Assembly: GCF_004522175.1 (NCBI RefSeq)
Contig: NZ_SDEB01000003.1
Coordinates: 124,001-188,000, forward strand
Length of the DNA stretch: 64,000 bases
Origin: Paracoccus ravus
GTDB lineage: Bacteria > Pseudomonadota > Alphaproteobacteria > Rhodobacterales > Rhodobacteraceae
Direction: 5' to 3'
Below, piece after piece: positions 27,592 to 36,559 of the stretch (position 1 is its first letter; each line of letters starts with the position of its first letter). The notes under the pieces were generated by a model, which saw nothing but the letters and a program-made list of their open reading frames with translations, had not been told where the DNA came from and ran no database searches. The translations under genes were made by a program, and so were the position numbers.

Positions 27592-28599
27592 ATGCGCGAT
27601 TCACTTTACCTCAACCGCCGCCGTCTGCTTGCAACCGGTGCGGCGGGGCTCTTGGCCAGCGCCATTCCGCTGCGTGCCCAAGGCGCACCGATCAAGGTCG
27701 CGGGGATCTATACCGTGCCGGTCGAGCAGCAATGGGTCAGCCGGATCCACAAGGCGGCGGAAGCCGCCAAGGCAGCGGGCGAGATCGAATATGTCTTCTC
27801 TGAAAACGTCTCGAACACGGATTATCCGCGTGTCATGCGCGAATATGTCGAAGGGGGGGCCAAGCTGGTCCTGGGCGAGGTTTTCGGTGTCGAGCAGGAG
27901 GCGCGCGAGGTCGCGGTGGATTATCCCGAAACCGCCTTCCTGATGGGCTCAAGCTTCATGCCCGACGGCGCGCTGCCGAATTTTTCCGTTTTCGACAATT
28001 ACATTCAGGACGCCAGCTACCTGACCGGGATCGTCGCTGGTTCCATGACCAAGACCGGCAATATCGGCATGGTCGGCGGATTTCCGATCCCCGAGGTCAA
28101 CCGGCTGATGCATGCATTCATGGCAGGGGTCCGCGAGAGCCGACCCGATGCGACATTCCAGGTCAGCTTCATCGGCTCGTGGTTCGATCCGCCCAAGGCC
28201 AAGGAAACGGCACTCGCGATGATCGAGGGCGGCGCGGATGTGATGTATGCCGAACGATTCGGTGTTTCGGACGCGGCCAAGGAAAAAGGCGTTCTCGCGA
28301 TCGGCAATGTCATCGACACGCAGCCGGATTATCCTGACACGGTGGTCGCCTCGGCCCTGTGGCATTTCGAGCCGACGCTCGCGGCCGCGCTTGCAAAGAT
28401 CAAGTCCGGCAGCTTTGCCGCCGAGAATTACGGGCTTTATTCCTATATGAGCAAAGGCGGCGCGTCCTTGGCGCCCTTTGGGACTTTTGACGGCAAGATC
28501 CCGCAGGCCGCGCTCGCGCTGATTGCCGCCAAGGAAGCTGCAATCAAGGATGGCAGCTTCGAGGTCGAGGTCGTGGACAGCGAGCCCAAGCCCGCCTGA
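27592..28599 (+). CDS. BMP-family ABC transporter substrate-binding protein (nucleoside/nucleobase type)
   Basis: I chose ATG 27592, six bases after GGGG; upstream in-frame ATGs lack sites. The 335-residue protein starts with NRRRLLATGAAG, a Tat-like signal ending near AIPLRAQG. The body resembles Med/PnrA-type BMP proteins (AGIYTVPVEQQWVSRIH, YLTGIVAGSMTKTGNIGMVG). These bind purine or pyrimidine nucleosides or bases. The following genes supply two ATPase domains and two permeases. The cytosine-deaminase-like enzyme at the operon end suggests a pyrimidine or related ring as ligand. Confidence 0.88.
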   Translation: MRDSLYLNRRRLLATGAAGLLASAIPLRAQGAPIKVAGIYTVPVEQQWVSRIHKAAEAAKAAGEIEYVFSENVSNTDYPRVMREYVEGGAKLVLGEVFGVEQEAREVAVDYPETAFLMGSSFMPDGALPNFSVFDNYIQDASYLTGIVAGSMTKTGNIGMVGGFPIPEVNRLMHAFMAGVRESRPDATFQVSFIGSWFDPPKAKETALAMIEGGADVMYAERFGVSDAAKEKGVLAIGNVIDTQPDYPDTVVASALWHFEPTLAAALAKIKSGSFAAENYGLYSYMSKGGASLAPFGTFDGKIPQAALALIAAKEAAIKDGSFEVEVVDSEPKPA

Positions 28600-28607
28600 G
28601 CCGCGTC

Positions 28608-30131
28608 ATGTCCCGTGCTTCCACCGTTGCCTTGCGGCTTTCCAACATCACCAAGCGCTTTGGCCCGGTCCTTGCCAATGACCGGGTCTCGCTGGAGGTC
28701 GCGCAGGGCGAAGTCTTGGCGCTTCTGGGTGAAAACGGCGCGGGCAAGACCACGCTGATGAATATCGTCTTCGGTCATTACACTGCGGATGAAGGCCGCA
28801 TTGAGGTGTTCGGTGCGCCCCTGCCTTTTGGCCAGCCCCGTTCTGCCTTGGCGCGGGGATTGGGCATGGTGCATCAGCATTTCACCCTGGCCGAGAATAT
28901 GACGGTTCTGGACAACCTTCTGCTGGGCACGCGGCCGCTCTTCGCCCTGCGCTCGGGCAGGGCTGCCGGGCGCAAGCGGGTTCTGTCTCTGGCCGAGGAA
29001 TACGGGCTGCGGATCGATCCCGATATGCCGGTTGCCGCGCTTTCGGTGGGCGAGCGGCAGCGGGTCGAGATCCTCAAGGCGCTTTACCGCGAGGCCCGGA
29101 TCCTGATCCTGGACGAGCCCACGGCCGTTCTCACGCCGCAGGAGGCCGAAGGGCTTTTTGCCACGCTGCGTCGCGCCGTGAAGCGTGGATTGTCCATCAT
29201 CTTCATCTCTCACAAACTGAACGAAGTCATGGCCATTGCCGATCGGGTTGTGGTGCTGCGCCAGGGCCGCGTCGCTGGCGCGCTTGCCATCAGCCAGACC
29301 AATCCCGCCGAACTAGCGGCGATGATGGTCGGAAATGACGTGCCGGTGCCCGTCGTGCAGAAAACCCGCGAAGGCGATGTCGCCCTGCGCCTGCGCGATG
29401 TCGAGACCTCGGGGCAGAGGCCCGATCTGCGCGGGCTCAGCCTGGAGCTGGTCGCGGGGCGGATCACGGGGCTTGCCGGGGTTTCTGGAAACGGGCAGGC
29501 GGCGCTCGCTGCCCTGATCGCGGGCTTGGCCGTGCCGTGCTCGGGCCGGATCGAGATCGCGGGCCGCGAGATCCGCGACTGGTCCCCCGCCGCCGCGATC
29601 GCGCAGGGTATCGCCCGCATCCCCGAGGATCGCCATCATGCCGGTACCATCGGCGATTTCACCCTGACCGAGAACGCGGTGCTCGAACGGATCCGCGAGC
29701 CGCGTTTCTCGCGAAGCGGCTGGATCGACTGGCATGCCGCACGCGCCCATGCCCGAACGCTGATCGCAGGCTATGACATCCGCTGCCCCGGCCCTGATGC
29801 GCGGATCCGCCTTTTGTCGGGCGGCAATATGCAAAAGCTGATCCTTGGCCGGGTGCTCGAGGAAGCGCCGGCGGTGATCCTTGCCAACCAGCCAGTCCGG
29901 GGCCTCGATATCGGCGCGCTGCGCTTCGTGCAGGAAAAACTGCTGGCAGCCCGGAGGCGTGGCGCCGCAATCCTGCTGATCTCGGAGGATCTCGAAGAGA
30001 TCATGGCACTTTCTGATGTGATCCATGTGATCTCGAAGGGTCGTTTGTCGCCCGGTTTTGCGCGCGGGACCATGCGCAGTACGGATCTGGGCTTGTGGAT
30101 GGCGGGCAGGGGCTTCGACGATGCGGCTTGA
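28608..30131 (+). CDS. ABC transporter ATP-binding protein, two domains (BMP-type importer)
   Basis: This 507-residue tandem ATPase has the first Walker A GENGAGKTT near residue 44 and signature LSVGERQRVEI, with Walker B ILILDEPTAVL. In the second half the P-loop region is GVSGNGQAAL and the signature LSGGNMQKLIL, with a weaker Walker B (AVILANQPVRG) in which the usual Asp-Glu pair is replaced by AN-Q. Such degenerate second sites are common in this subfamily (YufO/NupA-like). It powers uptake by the next two membrane proteins. The start lies eight bases after the preceding stop. Confidence 0.92.
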   Translation: MSRASTVALRLSNITKRFGPVLANDRVSLEVAQGEVLALLGENGAGKTTLMNIVFGHYTADEGRIEVFGAPLPFGQPRSALARGLGMVHQHFTLAENMTVLDNLLLGTRPLFALRSGRAAGRKRVLSLAEEYGLRIDPDMPVAALSVGERQRVEILKALYREARILILDEPTAVLTPQEAEGLFATLRRAVKRGLSIIFISHKLNEVMAIADRVVVLRQGRVAGALAISQTNPAELAAMMVGNDVPVPVVQKTREGDVALRLRDVETSGQRPDLRGLSLELVAGRITGLAGVSGNGQAALAALIAGLAVPCSGRIEIAGREIRDWSPAAAIAQGIARIPEDRHHAGTIGDFTLTENAVLERIREPRFSRSGWIDWHAARAHARTLIAGYDIRCPGPDARIRLLSGGNMQKLILGRVLEEAPAVILANQPVRGLDIGALRFVQEKLLAARRRGAAILLISEDLEEIMALSDVIHVISKGRLSPGFARGTMRSTDLGLWMAGRGFDDAA

Positions 30132-31170
30132 ACCGATCGCCGCGCCGGGCTTCGCACGTCGGGTCCTTCCGCCGCTGGTCGCGCTTGGCGCGACGACGCT
30201 TGCAGGCGCGGCATTGGCCCGGTTCGCGGGGGCGGATGCTTTCGCGGCGCTTGGCCTGATCGCCAAGGGCGCGCTTGGCACCAAATTTGCCCTGATGGAA
30301 ACGCTGAACCGCGCGACGCCGCTTATCTTCGCGGGCCTGTCTGTCGCGGTGGCCTTTCGTGCCCGGCTCTGGAATATCGGGGCCGAGGCCCAGCTTTACG
30401 CGGGCGCACTGGTGACGGTCCTGTTGGGGACAGGCATATTGCCCTTGCCGTCCCCGCTCCTGATCCCCGTTCTGGCACTGGCCGCGATCTTGGCGGGGGC
30501 CGTTTTGCTGATTGTCCCGGCAATGCTGAAACTGCGCCTCGGCGTTGATGAGGTGGTGACGACCTTGCTGGTGAATTTCATCATGCTTCTCATCGTCTCG
30601 ATGCTGCTCGAGGGGCCGCTTAAGGACCCGATGGGCATGGGCTGGCCGAAATCCGCGCCGCTTGTGCATGAGGCGCGGCTGCCACGCATCCTGCCGGGCC
30701 TCAGGCTGCATTGGGGATTTGGACTTGCAGTGATCGCGGCATTTGCGGTCTGGATCATCGACCGCCGGACGGTGGCCGGTTTCGAGATGCGGGCCGTCGG
30801 CGCGGGCGAGGCAGCCGCGCGTTTCGCGGGGATCCGCGTGCCGCGCGTGGTGCTGCGCACCGCGGCGCTTTCGGGCGGCCTGGCGGCGCTGGCGGGATTC
30901 TCCGAGGTCGCGGGCCTCAAGGGAAACCTGACCTTGGACCTCTCGCCTGGCTATGGCTATACCGGCATCGTCGTCGCCATGCTGGCGGCACTGAACCCTT
31001 TTGGTGTGGTGCTGGCCGCGCTGTTCGTGGCCGCGGTCTTTGTCGGAGCGGACAGCATGAGCCGCGCGGCGGGCGTGCCGACCTATATCGCCGACATGCT
31101 TCTGGCCTTTGCGTTGCTGGCGATGGTTCTGGCCCTGACCATGACCCGCTACAGGCTGCGCCGGGCATGA
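30121..31170 (+). CDS. ABC transporter permease (BMP-type importer, first subunit)
   Basis: The start at ATG 30121 overlaps the end of the ATPase gene by 11 bases. The 349-residue protein has about nine transmembrane segments and the branched-chain/ribose-type permease signature (ARFAGIRVPRVVLRTAALSG). The region LKLRLGVDEVVTTLLVNFIM is typical of YufP/NupB-like subunits of nucleoside importers. It pairs with the next gene product. Confidence 0.9.
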   Translation: MRLEPIAAPGFARRVLPPLVALGATTLAGAALARFAGADAFAALGLIAKGALGTKFALMETLNRATPLIFAGLSVAVAFRARLWNIGAEAQLYAGALVTVLLGTGILPLPSPLLIPVLALAAILAGAVLLIVPAMLKLRLGVDEVVTTLLVNFIMLLIVSMLLEGPLKDPMGMGWPKSAPLVHEARLPRILPGLRLHWGFGLAVIAAFAVWIIDRRTVAGFEMRAVGAGEAAARFAGIRVPRVVLRTAALSGGLAALAGFSEVAGLKGNLTLDLSPGYGYTGIVVAMLAALNPFGVVLAALFVAAVFVGADSMSRAAGVPTYIADMLLAFALLAMVLALTMTRYRLRRA

Positions 31171-32114
31171 GCGAGATCGTCGAGATCCTGGCCTCGGCCA
31201 GCCTGTGGATCGCGATGGTGCGGATCGCCTCGCCGCTGATTTTCGCCACTTTGGGCGAGTTGATCTGCGAAAGGGCCGGCGTGCTGAACCTCGGGATCGA
31301 GGGGATCATGGTGGCCGGCGCATTTTCTGGCTGGCTCGCGGCCTATGCCGGCATGGGGCTCTGGCCTGCGGTCGCGGTGGCTTGCCTGACCGGGATGGGC
31401 TTTGGTCTGCTTCATGCCGGTTTGACGGTGCTTTTCGGTCTGTCGCAGCATGTCGTCGGCATCGGGATCACGCTGCTTGCCACCTCATCGAGCTATTTTG
31501 CCTATCGCGTCGCGCTGCCTGAAGTGGCCTCGCCGCCCAAGATCGAGGCATTCCAGAACTGGCCCGTGCCGGTTCTGTCGCAGATCACGCTGATCGGACC
31601 GGCCTTTTTCGACCAGACACCGATGACCTATCTGGCATTTGGACTTGCCGGGCTGGTGAGCTGGCTTCTGGCCCGCACGCCTCTGGGACTGGCCCTGAGG
31701 GCGGTGGGCGAAAACCCCGCCGCGGTCGACGCGCAGGGCCTGTCGGTCGCCTGGCTGCGGAGCGGGGCGGTCATAGCCGGCTCTGGGCTGATGGCGATGG
31801 GCGGGGCCTTTCTGACGCTATCCGCGTTCAATTCCTTTTTCTTCGGGATGGTCAACGGACGCGGCTGGATCTGCATCGCTCTGGTCGTCTTTGGCGCGTG
31901 GCGCCCGGGCAAGGCCCTTGCCGGGGCATTGCTTTTCGCCGGTTTCGATGCGCTGCAGATCCGACTGCAACAGACGACGCTCGGGGCGGATCTGCCCTAC
32001 CAGATCTTTCTGATGCTGCCCTATCTGCTGTCGATCCTCGCGCTGGTTCTGTCCTCGCGCCGCGCGTCCGTGCCTGCCGCCTTGATGCGGCCCTTCCGCA
32101 AGGGCGAAAGATGA
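31167..32114 (+). CDS. ABC transporter permease (BMP-type importer, second subunit)
   Basis: The start at ATG 31167 overlaps the preceding stop by four bases. The 315-residue protein begins with ATLGELICERAGVLNLGIEG, the conserved opening of YufQ/NupC-like permeases, and has about eight to nine transmembrane segments. The segment LALRAVGENPAAVDAQGLSV is the EAA-like cytoplasmic loop. It completes the importer, and ten bases separate it from the deaminase gene. Confidence 0.9.
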   Translation: MSEIVEILASASLWIAMVRIASPLIFATLGELICERAGVLNLGIEGIMVAGAFSGWLAAYAGMGLWPAVAVACLTGMGFGLLHAGLTVLFGLSQHVVGIGITLLATSSSYFAYRVALPEVASPPKIEAFQNWPVPVLSQITLIGPAFFDQTPMTYLAFGLAGLVSWLLARTPLGLALRAVGENPAAVDAQGLSVAWLRSGAVIAGSGLMAMGGAFLTLSAFNSFFFGMVNGRGWICIALVVFGAWRPGKALAGALLFAGFDALQIRLQQTTLGADLPYQIFLMLPYLLSILALVLSSRRASVPAALMRPFRKGER

Positions 32115-32124
32115 AAGGGAAAAG

Positions 32125-33411
32125 ATGTCCGCGTTCGACCTGATCGTAAAGGGCGGCACTCTGCCCGATGGAACCCGCGCCGATATCGGCATCTCCGGCG
32201 ATCGTATCGCCGCCGTCGAGATCCTGCCCGAAGGCATGGAGGCAAGGGAAATCATCGATGCCACGGGCGATCTGGTCAGCCCGCCCTTTGTCGATCCGCA
32301 TTTTCACATGGATGCGACGCTGAGCTACGGGCTGCCGCGGATCAATGCCTCGGGCACGCTGCTCGAGGGGATCGCGCTTTGGGGTGAATTGAAACAGATC
32401 GTCACCGTCGATGAGATGGTGGCGCGTGGCCTTGCCTATTGCGACTGGGCGGCCTCGATGGGCCTGCTGGCGATCCGCAGCCATGTCGATACCTGCGACG
32501 ACCGGCTTCTCGGCGTGCAGGCGATGCTGGAACTGCGCGACAGGGTCGGCGGCTATATCGACCTGCAATTGGTGGCCTTTCCGCAGGACGGACTTTATCG
32601 CGACCCGACGGCGCGGGCGAATACGATCCGGGCGCTGGACATGGGCGTCGACGTGGTCGGCGGCATCCCGCATTTCGAGCGCACCATGCAGGACGGCGCG
32701 GATTCGCTTGCCGATCTGTGCCGGATCGCGGCGGATCGCGGGCTGATGGTCGATATCCATTGCGACGAGACCGATGATCCGCTGTCGCGCCATATCGAGA
32801 CGCTGGCCTATGAGGCGCAGCGTTTCGGGCTGCAGGGCCGGGTCGCGGGCAGCCACCTGACCTCGATGCATTCGATGGACAATTACTACGTCTCGAAACT
32901 GCTGCCGCTGATCGCCGAGGCCGGGGTCTCGGCCATCCCCAATCCGCTGATCAACATCATGCTGCAAGGGCGGCATGACAGTTTCCCGAAGCGGCGTGGC
33001 CTGACGCGTGTGCGCGAGATGCAGGCGCATGGCATCCGTGTCGGCTGGGGGCAGGATTGCGTCTTGGACCCGTGGTATTCGCTGGGAACCGGCGACATGC
33101 TCGACGTGGCCTTCATGGGGCTGCATGTCGCGCAGATGTCCTCGCCGGCAGAGATGGCGCGTTGCTTCGAGATGGTGACCGCGACCAATGCCGCGATCAT
33201 GGGGCTGGACGATCTGGGAATCGCGGTCGGCAGGCGCGCCTCGCTGGTGGTGCTCGATGCCGGCAGCGCGATCGAGGCCTTGCGCCTGCGCCCGGCGCGA
33301 CTGGCGGTGATTTCGAAAGGCAAGGTGATTGCGCGCAGCCCGCGGGGGGACGCGACGCTTAACCTGCCCGGTCGCCCGGACCAGTTCCGACGGCGCGCGC
33401 CGAAGGCGTGA
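32125..33411 (+). CDS. Cytosine deaminase-like amidohydrolase
   Basis: The 428-residue enzyme closely follows E. coli CodA in order and spacing. The metal ligands His59 and His61 (DPHFHMD), His212 and catalytic Glu215 (HCDET), His244 and Asp311 are all present. The substrate loop differs: GQDC (310-312) replaces the GHDD of CodA, so the residue matching CodA Asp314 is Cys312. Changes at this residue alter substrate choice in CodA, so the true substrate may be another cytosine-like or triazine-like ring. It hydrolyses an amino group to give ammonia in the cytoplasm. Ten bases separate it from the BMP importer genes, implying uptake and deamination of the same compound. Confidence 0.88.
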   Translation: MSAFDLIVKGGTLPDGTRADIGISGDRIAAVEILPEGMEAREIIDATGDLVSPPFVDPHFHMDATLSYGLPRINASGTLLEGIALWGELKQIVTVDEMVARGLAYCDWAASMGLLAIRSHVDTCDDRLLGVQAMLELRDRVGGYIDLQLVAFPQDGLYRDPTARANTIRALDMGVDVVGGIPHFERTMQDGADSLADLCRIAADRGLMVDIHCDETDDPLSRHIETLAYEAQRFGLQGRVAGSHLTSMHSMDNYYVSKLLPLIAEAGVSAIPNPLINIMLQGRHDSFPKRRGLTRVREMQAHGIRVGWGQDCVLDPWYSLGTGDMLDVAFMGLHVAQMSSPAEMARCFEMVTATNAAIMGLDDLGIAVGRRASLVVLDAGSAIEALRLRPARLAVISKGKVIARSPRGDATLNLPGRPDQFRRRAPKA

Positions 33412-33466
33412 CGCAGTCCGGGATTTCATGCGATGATCGAGGGACGGACGCGATGGGAGGCAGGCT

Positions 33467-33790
33467 TTGCGGGAACTCGCAATCGTCACGCTGGTGCTTC
33501 TGGGTCTTTGCGGGCTGGCCTATCTTGCCCCGCGGCTGATCTTGCGCCACAGGCGTGCGCGCTGGCATCATGTCGATGCCGTGGTCGCACGCGCGGGCTA
33601 CGAGGTTCTGGGCAAGAATGCGGTGCCCATGCTGGATGTGACCTTGCCCGCAGACGAAGGCTCATCGCGGCATCTGGGGACCGAGGGATTGGACCCCGAG
33701 GCGCTGCATCCGGGCGATCACGTCAATCTTCTGGTCGATCCGCGCCATCCCGAACGCTGTGTGCTGGACCCCTCGCGCGGGGCGCATTAG
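33467..33790 (+). CDS. Small membrane-anchored protein (DUF3592-like), unknown function
   Basis: This 107-residue protein starts at TTG 33467, preceded by GGGAGG. One N-terminal hydrophobic helix (LAIVTLVLLGLCGLAYLAPR) is followed by a small soluble domain with LHPGDHVNLLVDPRHPERCV, which resembles DUF3592-type domains. Its stop overlaps by four bases the stop of the leftward AraC gene, so the two converge. Confidence 0.6.
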   Translation: MRELAIVTLVLLGLCGLAYLAPRLILRHRRARWHHVDAVVARAGYEVLGKNAVPMLDVTLPADEGSSRHLGTEGLDPEALHPGDHVNLLVDPRHPERCVLDPSRGAH

Positions 33791-34725
33791 GTCTCGCGGC
33801 CCAATCTGCGGGCGTCTTTAGGCCGGATGCCGAACATCTCGCGGAAGGCGATCGAGAAGCGCCCGCCATGCATGAAGCCGTGGTCGAGAGCGGTTTCGCC
33901 GATCGAGCGGTCGCATTTATCGTGGCGCAGCGCGCGATAGACATCGTTCATCCGCCGCGCCGCCAACAAATCGTCGAGGCGTTGGCCCGATATGGCGAGG
34001 CTGGCGCGGCGCAGATCGGCCCGCGGGCGGTCGAGTCGCGCGGCGAGGCCGGTCACCGTCATGTCCTCGGGCATCATCATGGCGCAGGCCTGATTGATCT
34101 CGTCGAAAATCGCCCGCTCTTTTTGCGTGGCAGGGCCGGGCCGGGCGCTTTCGGGCTGCAGAAGCGCGAGGTGATCGCGAATCAGGTCGGGCAGCAGGCG
34201 AATCAGTTCGGCACGCCCATAGCCATTGCGGACGATGTCGAGAACGGTGCAAAGCCAGCCGGTGAAGCTTGCGCCGACCAGCGAATGACCCGTGCAAAGC
34301 TCGCGGATTTCGGCATCCACAGGCAAGGTCAGGATCACCAGATCCATCATCCTTCCGGCATAGAAAAGGTTGTCGCGGCCCGAGGGTGGCATGACGGCGC
34401 GGCCCGGCACCACTTCGCCGAAGGACCCCGTGCCCTGGCTGGCCGCCGAGGTCGGGAAGGCCAGGCACATCACATTGTCGGGAAAACGGAATTCATTTTC
34501 CATCGCAAGATTGGCACGCTCGCGCGAGAGGCAGGTTCCGCCTATCCTCAGGCTCTCGATATGGCCCTGATAGGCCCCCTTGCCGATCTGGCGATAGCGC
34601 TGCTCGAAGCCGTCGAGTCCCTGCTCCTGCGCGGTGAAATCATCATAGCGCCGGGACATGTAGCTCCAGCTGTCATCCGCACCCGTCAGCGTGACATCCG
34701 TGGCTTTGCGCAATTGCTGCGGCAT
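33787..34725 (-). CDS. AraC family transcriptional regulator, probable regulator of the amine dehydrogenase genes
   Basis: The 312-residue protein has an N-terminal sensor domain (AraC_binding-like, about residues 1-200) and a C-terminal AraC domain with two helix-turn-helix units (TVTGLAARLDRPRADLRRAS and SIGETALDHGFMHGGRFSIA, then FREMFGIRPKDARRL). AGGAGG lies eight bases before ATG 34725. It is divergent from aauB across 150 bases that include a nine-A tract and a TetR-type operator. AraC activators often sense the amine or a related aromatic in such clusters. That it activates aauB is inferred from position. Confidence 0.85.
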   Translation of the reverse strand: MPQQLRKATDVTLTGADDSWSYMSRRYDDFTAQEQGLDGFEQRYRQIGKGAYQGHIESLRIGGTCLSRERANLAMENEFRFPDNVMCLAFPTSAASQGTGSFGEVVPGRAVMPPSGRDNLFYAGRMMDLVILTLPVDAEIRELCTGHSLVGASFTGWLCTVLDIVRNGYGRAELIRLLPDLIRDHLALLQPESARPGPATQKERAIFDEINQACAMMMPEDMTVTGLAARLDRPRADLRRASLAISGQRLDDLLAARRMNDVYRALRHDKCDRSIGETALDHGFMHGGRFSIAFREMFGIRPKDARRLGRET

Positions 34726-34814
34726 GGCTGGACCTCCTTGGCGGCGGGCACTCTCCTCATCCCGACCGCGATGCCGTTTGCCCGATCTTGGAGCAAAAAA
34801 AAAGTTACAATCTG

Positions 34815-34838
34815 TATAAATTCGACCGAGCGGTCAGT
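34815..34838 (+). promoter_or_regulatory. Promoter region of aauB with a PaaR-type operator
   Basis: A TATAAA hexamer at 34815-34820 is followed four bases later by ACCGAGCGGTCAGT (34825-34838), which matches the perfect palindrome ACCGACCGGTCGGT found between paaG and paaN at 12 of 14 bases. No good -35 hexamer lies 16-18 bases upstream of TATAAA; instead there is an A-tract (34795-34803), which suits an activator-dependent promoter that is also repressed from the operator. Confidence 0.65.
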
Positions 34839-34875
34839 TTATCCTCGCTGAAAAATTCCAACAGGAGATGGCAAA

Positions 34876-36006
34876 GTGAAACTGACCACTGCCCTGACGA
34901 TGACTTTGATGGCCCTTGCCGGGACGGCTCATGCCGCCGACGAGATCCAACCCGAGACCCTGACCATCGAAGAAAAGATCGCCCCCGGCCCGAATGTGCT
35001 GGTGATGGATTTCGGCATGGTCGGCTCGTCGCCGGTCTATGTCTTTGGCAATGAGGACCTGAAGCTCAAGGGCAATATCGGCACCGGCTCGTTCGGTCAG
35101 ATGATCCTGAGCAAGGACGGCAAGACGCTTTATACCGTCTCGGCCTATCTTGAGCGTTATGTCTATGGCCCGATCCATGCCGTGGTGCATGAATGGGACC
35201 TCCAGACCATGACAGCCAAGCGCGAATTCGAAATCAATGACAAATTCGCCCATGTCGAAAGCCAAACCGGCACGCTGACCCTTGGCGATGGCGAAAACTT
35301 CCTGCTGGTGCAGAATGCGACGCCAGCGACATCGGTCACGGTGGTCGATCTGGCAAAGGGCGCGGATATCGCCGAGATCCCCACGCCCGGTTGCTGGACC
35401 GCCATTCCGGCCATCGAAGGCCGCCGTTTCAGCACGATCTGCGGCGATGGCAAATTCGCGAGCTTCACTTACGAGGCCGACGGCACTTTCTCGAAACCGG
35501 TGAAATCCGAGCAGATTTTTGATGCAGACAAGGATCCGCTTTTCGCCAATCCGCTGCGCGTCGGCGGCAAGCTGGTCTACCTGTCCTTCGGCGGCAATTT
35601 CCATGTTGTCGATGACAGCGGCGAGGCTGCGAAGCTGGAAAACACCGTCAGCATCGAAGGCGGCGAATGGGCTCCAAGCGGCTCCGAGGTGATGACCTAT
35701 CACGCTGCGTCGAACACGATCTTCGTGATGATGCACAAGGGACCCTTCGACGGCTCGCATAAGAACCCGGCCGAGGAGATCTGGGCGGTTGACGCCTCGA
35801 CCTTCAAGGTCAAGGGCCGCTCGGCCGCCAATGGCGAGACCGGCATCATGGTCACCAAGGGGGACGCGCCCGATCTGTACGGCGTGACCCATATGGGAAC
35901 GCTTGTGAAATATGCTGTCGCTCTGGGCGATGAGGTTGCGCTGACCAAGGCCGCCGAACGCGAAGGCGCTGCGATTTTCCCGGCGCTGATGCAGGCGGAT
36001 TACTAA
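34876..36006 (+). CDS. aauB: Aralkylamine (aromatic amine) dehydrogenase heavy chain, MauB-like
   Basis: The 376-residue protein starts with a Sec signal (ALTMTLMALAGTAHA). The rest is the seven-bladed propeller of TTQ amine dehydrogenase heavy chains, including the pair Cys173 (PTPGCWTAIP) and Cys189 (STICGDG) that corresponds to the conserved heavy-chain disulfide. It forms the outer part of the periplasmic heterotetramer and helps define the substrate channel. The gene order heavy chain, MauE-like, MauD-like, light chain, monohaem cytochrome, without mauF, mauC or mauG, is the order I recall for the aau genes of Alcaligenes faecalis. Together with the downstream paa genes this favours phenylethylamine or tyramine over methylamine. 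Confidence 0.82.
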   Translation: MKLTTALTMTLMALAGTAHAADEIQPETLTIEEKIAPGPNVLVMDFGMVGSSPVYVFGNEDLKLKGNIGTGSFGQMILSKDGKTLYTVSAYLERYVYGPIHAVVHEWDLQTMTAKREFEINDKFAHVESQTGTLTLGDGENFLLVQNATPATSVTVVDLAKGADIAEIPTPGCWTAIPAIEGRRFSTICGDGKFASFTYEADGTFSKPVKSEQIFDADKDPLFANPLRVGGKLVYLSFGGNFHVVDDSGEAAKLENTVSIEGGEWAPSGSEVMTYHAASNTIFVMMHKGPFDGSHKNPAEEIWAVDASTFKVKGRSAANGETGIMVTKGDAPDLYGVTHMGTLVKYAVALGDEVALTKAAEREGAAIFPALMQADY

Positions 36007-36007
36007 G

Positions 36008-36559
36008 ATGGAGACCGGGCTGTCGCTTGCCGCAAACGGTCTTGCCTGGGTGCTGGCCTTCGTGCTGGCCCGGGCGAGCCTGCACAAGCTGACGGATTTC
36101 TACCGCACGGTCGGCGCGGCGCTTGATTACGGTGCCGCCCCCGAGGCTTGGGTGCCACGTCTTGTCCGGGTTCTGGCCCTGATCGAGGCAGGCACCGCGC
36201 TGGCACTGCTGATTGCGCCCGTGCGGCCCATGGCCGGTCTGGTCGCGGCGGTCTTGTTTGCAGGTTACGGGCTGTTGATGGCCCGCGCCCTGCGGCAGGG
36301 CAAGGTCGAGATCGATTGCGGTTGCGGTGGTGCGCCCACCCCGGTCTCGGGCCTTAGCCTGCTGCGTAATGCAGTGCTGGTCGGCCTGTCTCTGGCGGTG
36401 GCGCTTCTGCCGGTGAATGCGATTGGCATTGCGGGCGCGATCCTTGGCCTTTGTGCCGGGCTCACGCTGTTTGCAAGCTACGGCCTGCTCGAAAAATTCG
36501 CGTCATACCTGCCGAACATTCGGCAGCTCCGGCGCGATCTGTCGAAAGGATCCATGTGA
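36008..36559 (+). CDS. aauE: MauE/AauE-like membrane protein for amine dehydrogenase maturation
   Basis: The 183-residue integral membrane protein has about four transmembrane helices and the MauE motif VEIDCGCGG (about residues 102-110), whose cysteines are thought to relay reducing equivalents with MauD. MauE and MauD are needed in methylamine dehydrogenase systems for correct disulfide formation and stability of the light chain. It begins one base after the aauB stop and overlaps the next gene by one base. Confidence 0.85.
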   Translation: METGLSLAANGLAWVLAFVLARASLHKLTDFYRTVGAALDYGAAPEAWVPRLVRVLALIEAGTALALLIAPVRPMAGLVAAVLFAGYGLLMARALRQGKVEIDCGCGGAPTPVSGLSLLRNAVLVGLSLAVALLPVNAIGIAGAILGLCAGLTLFASYGLLEKFASYLPNIRQLRRDLSKGSM

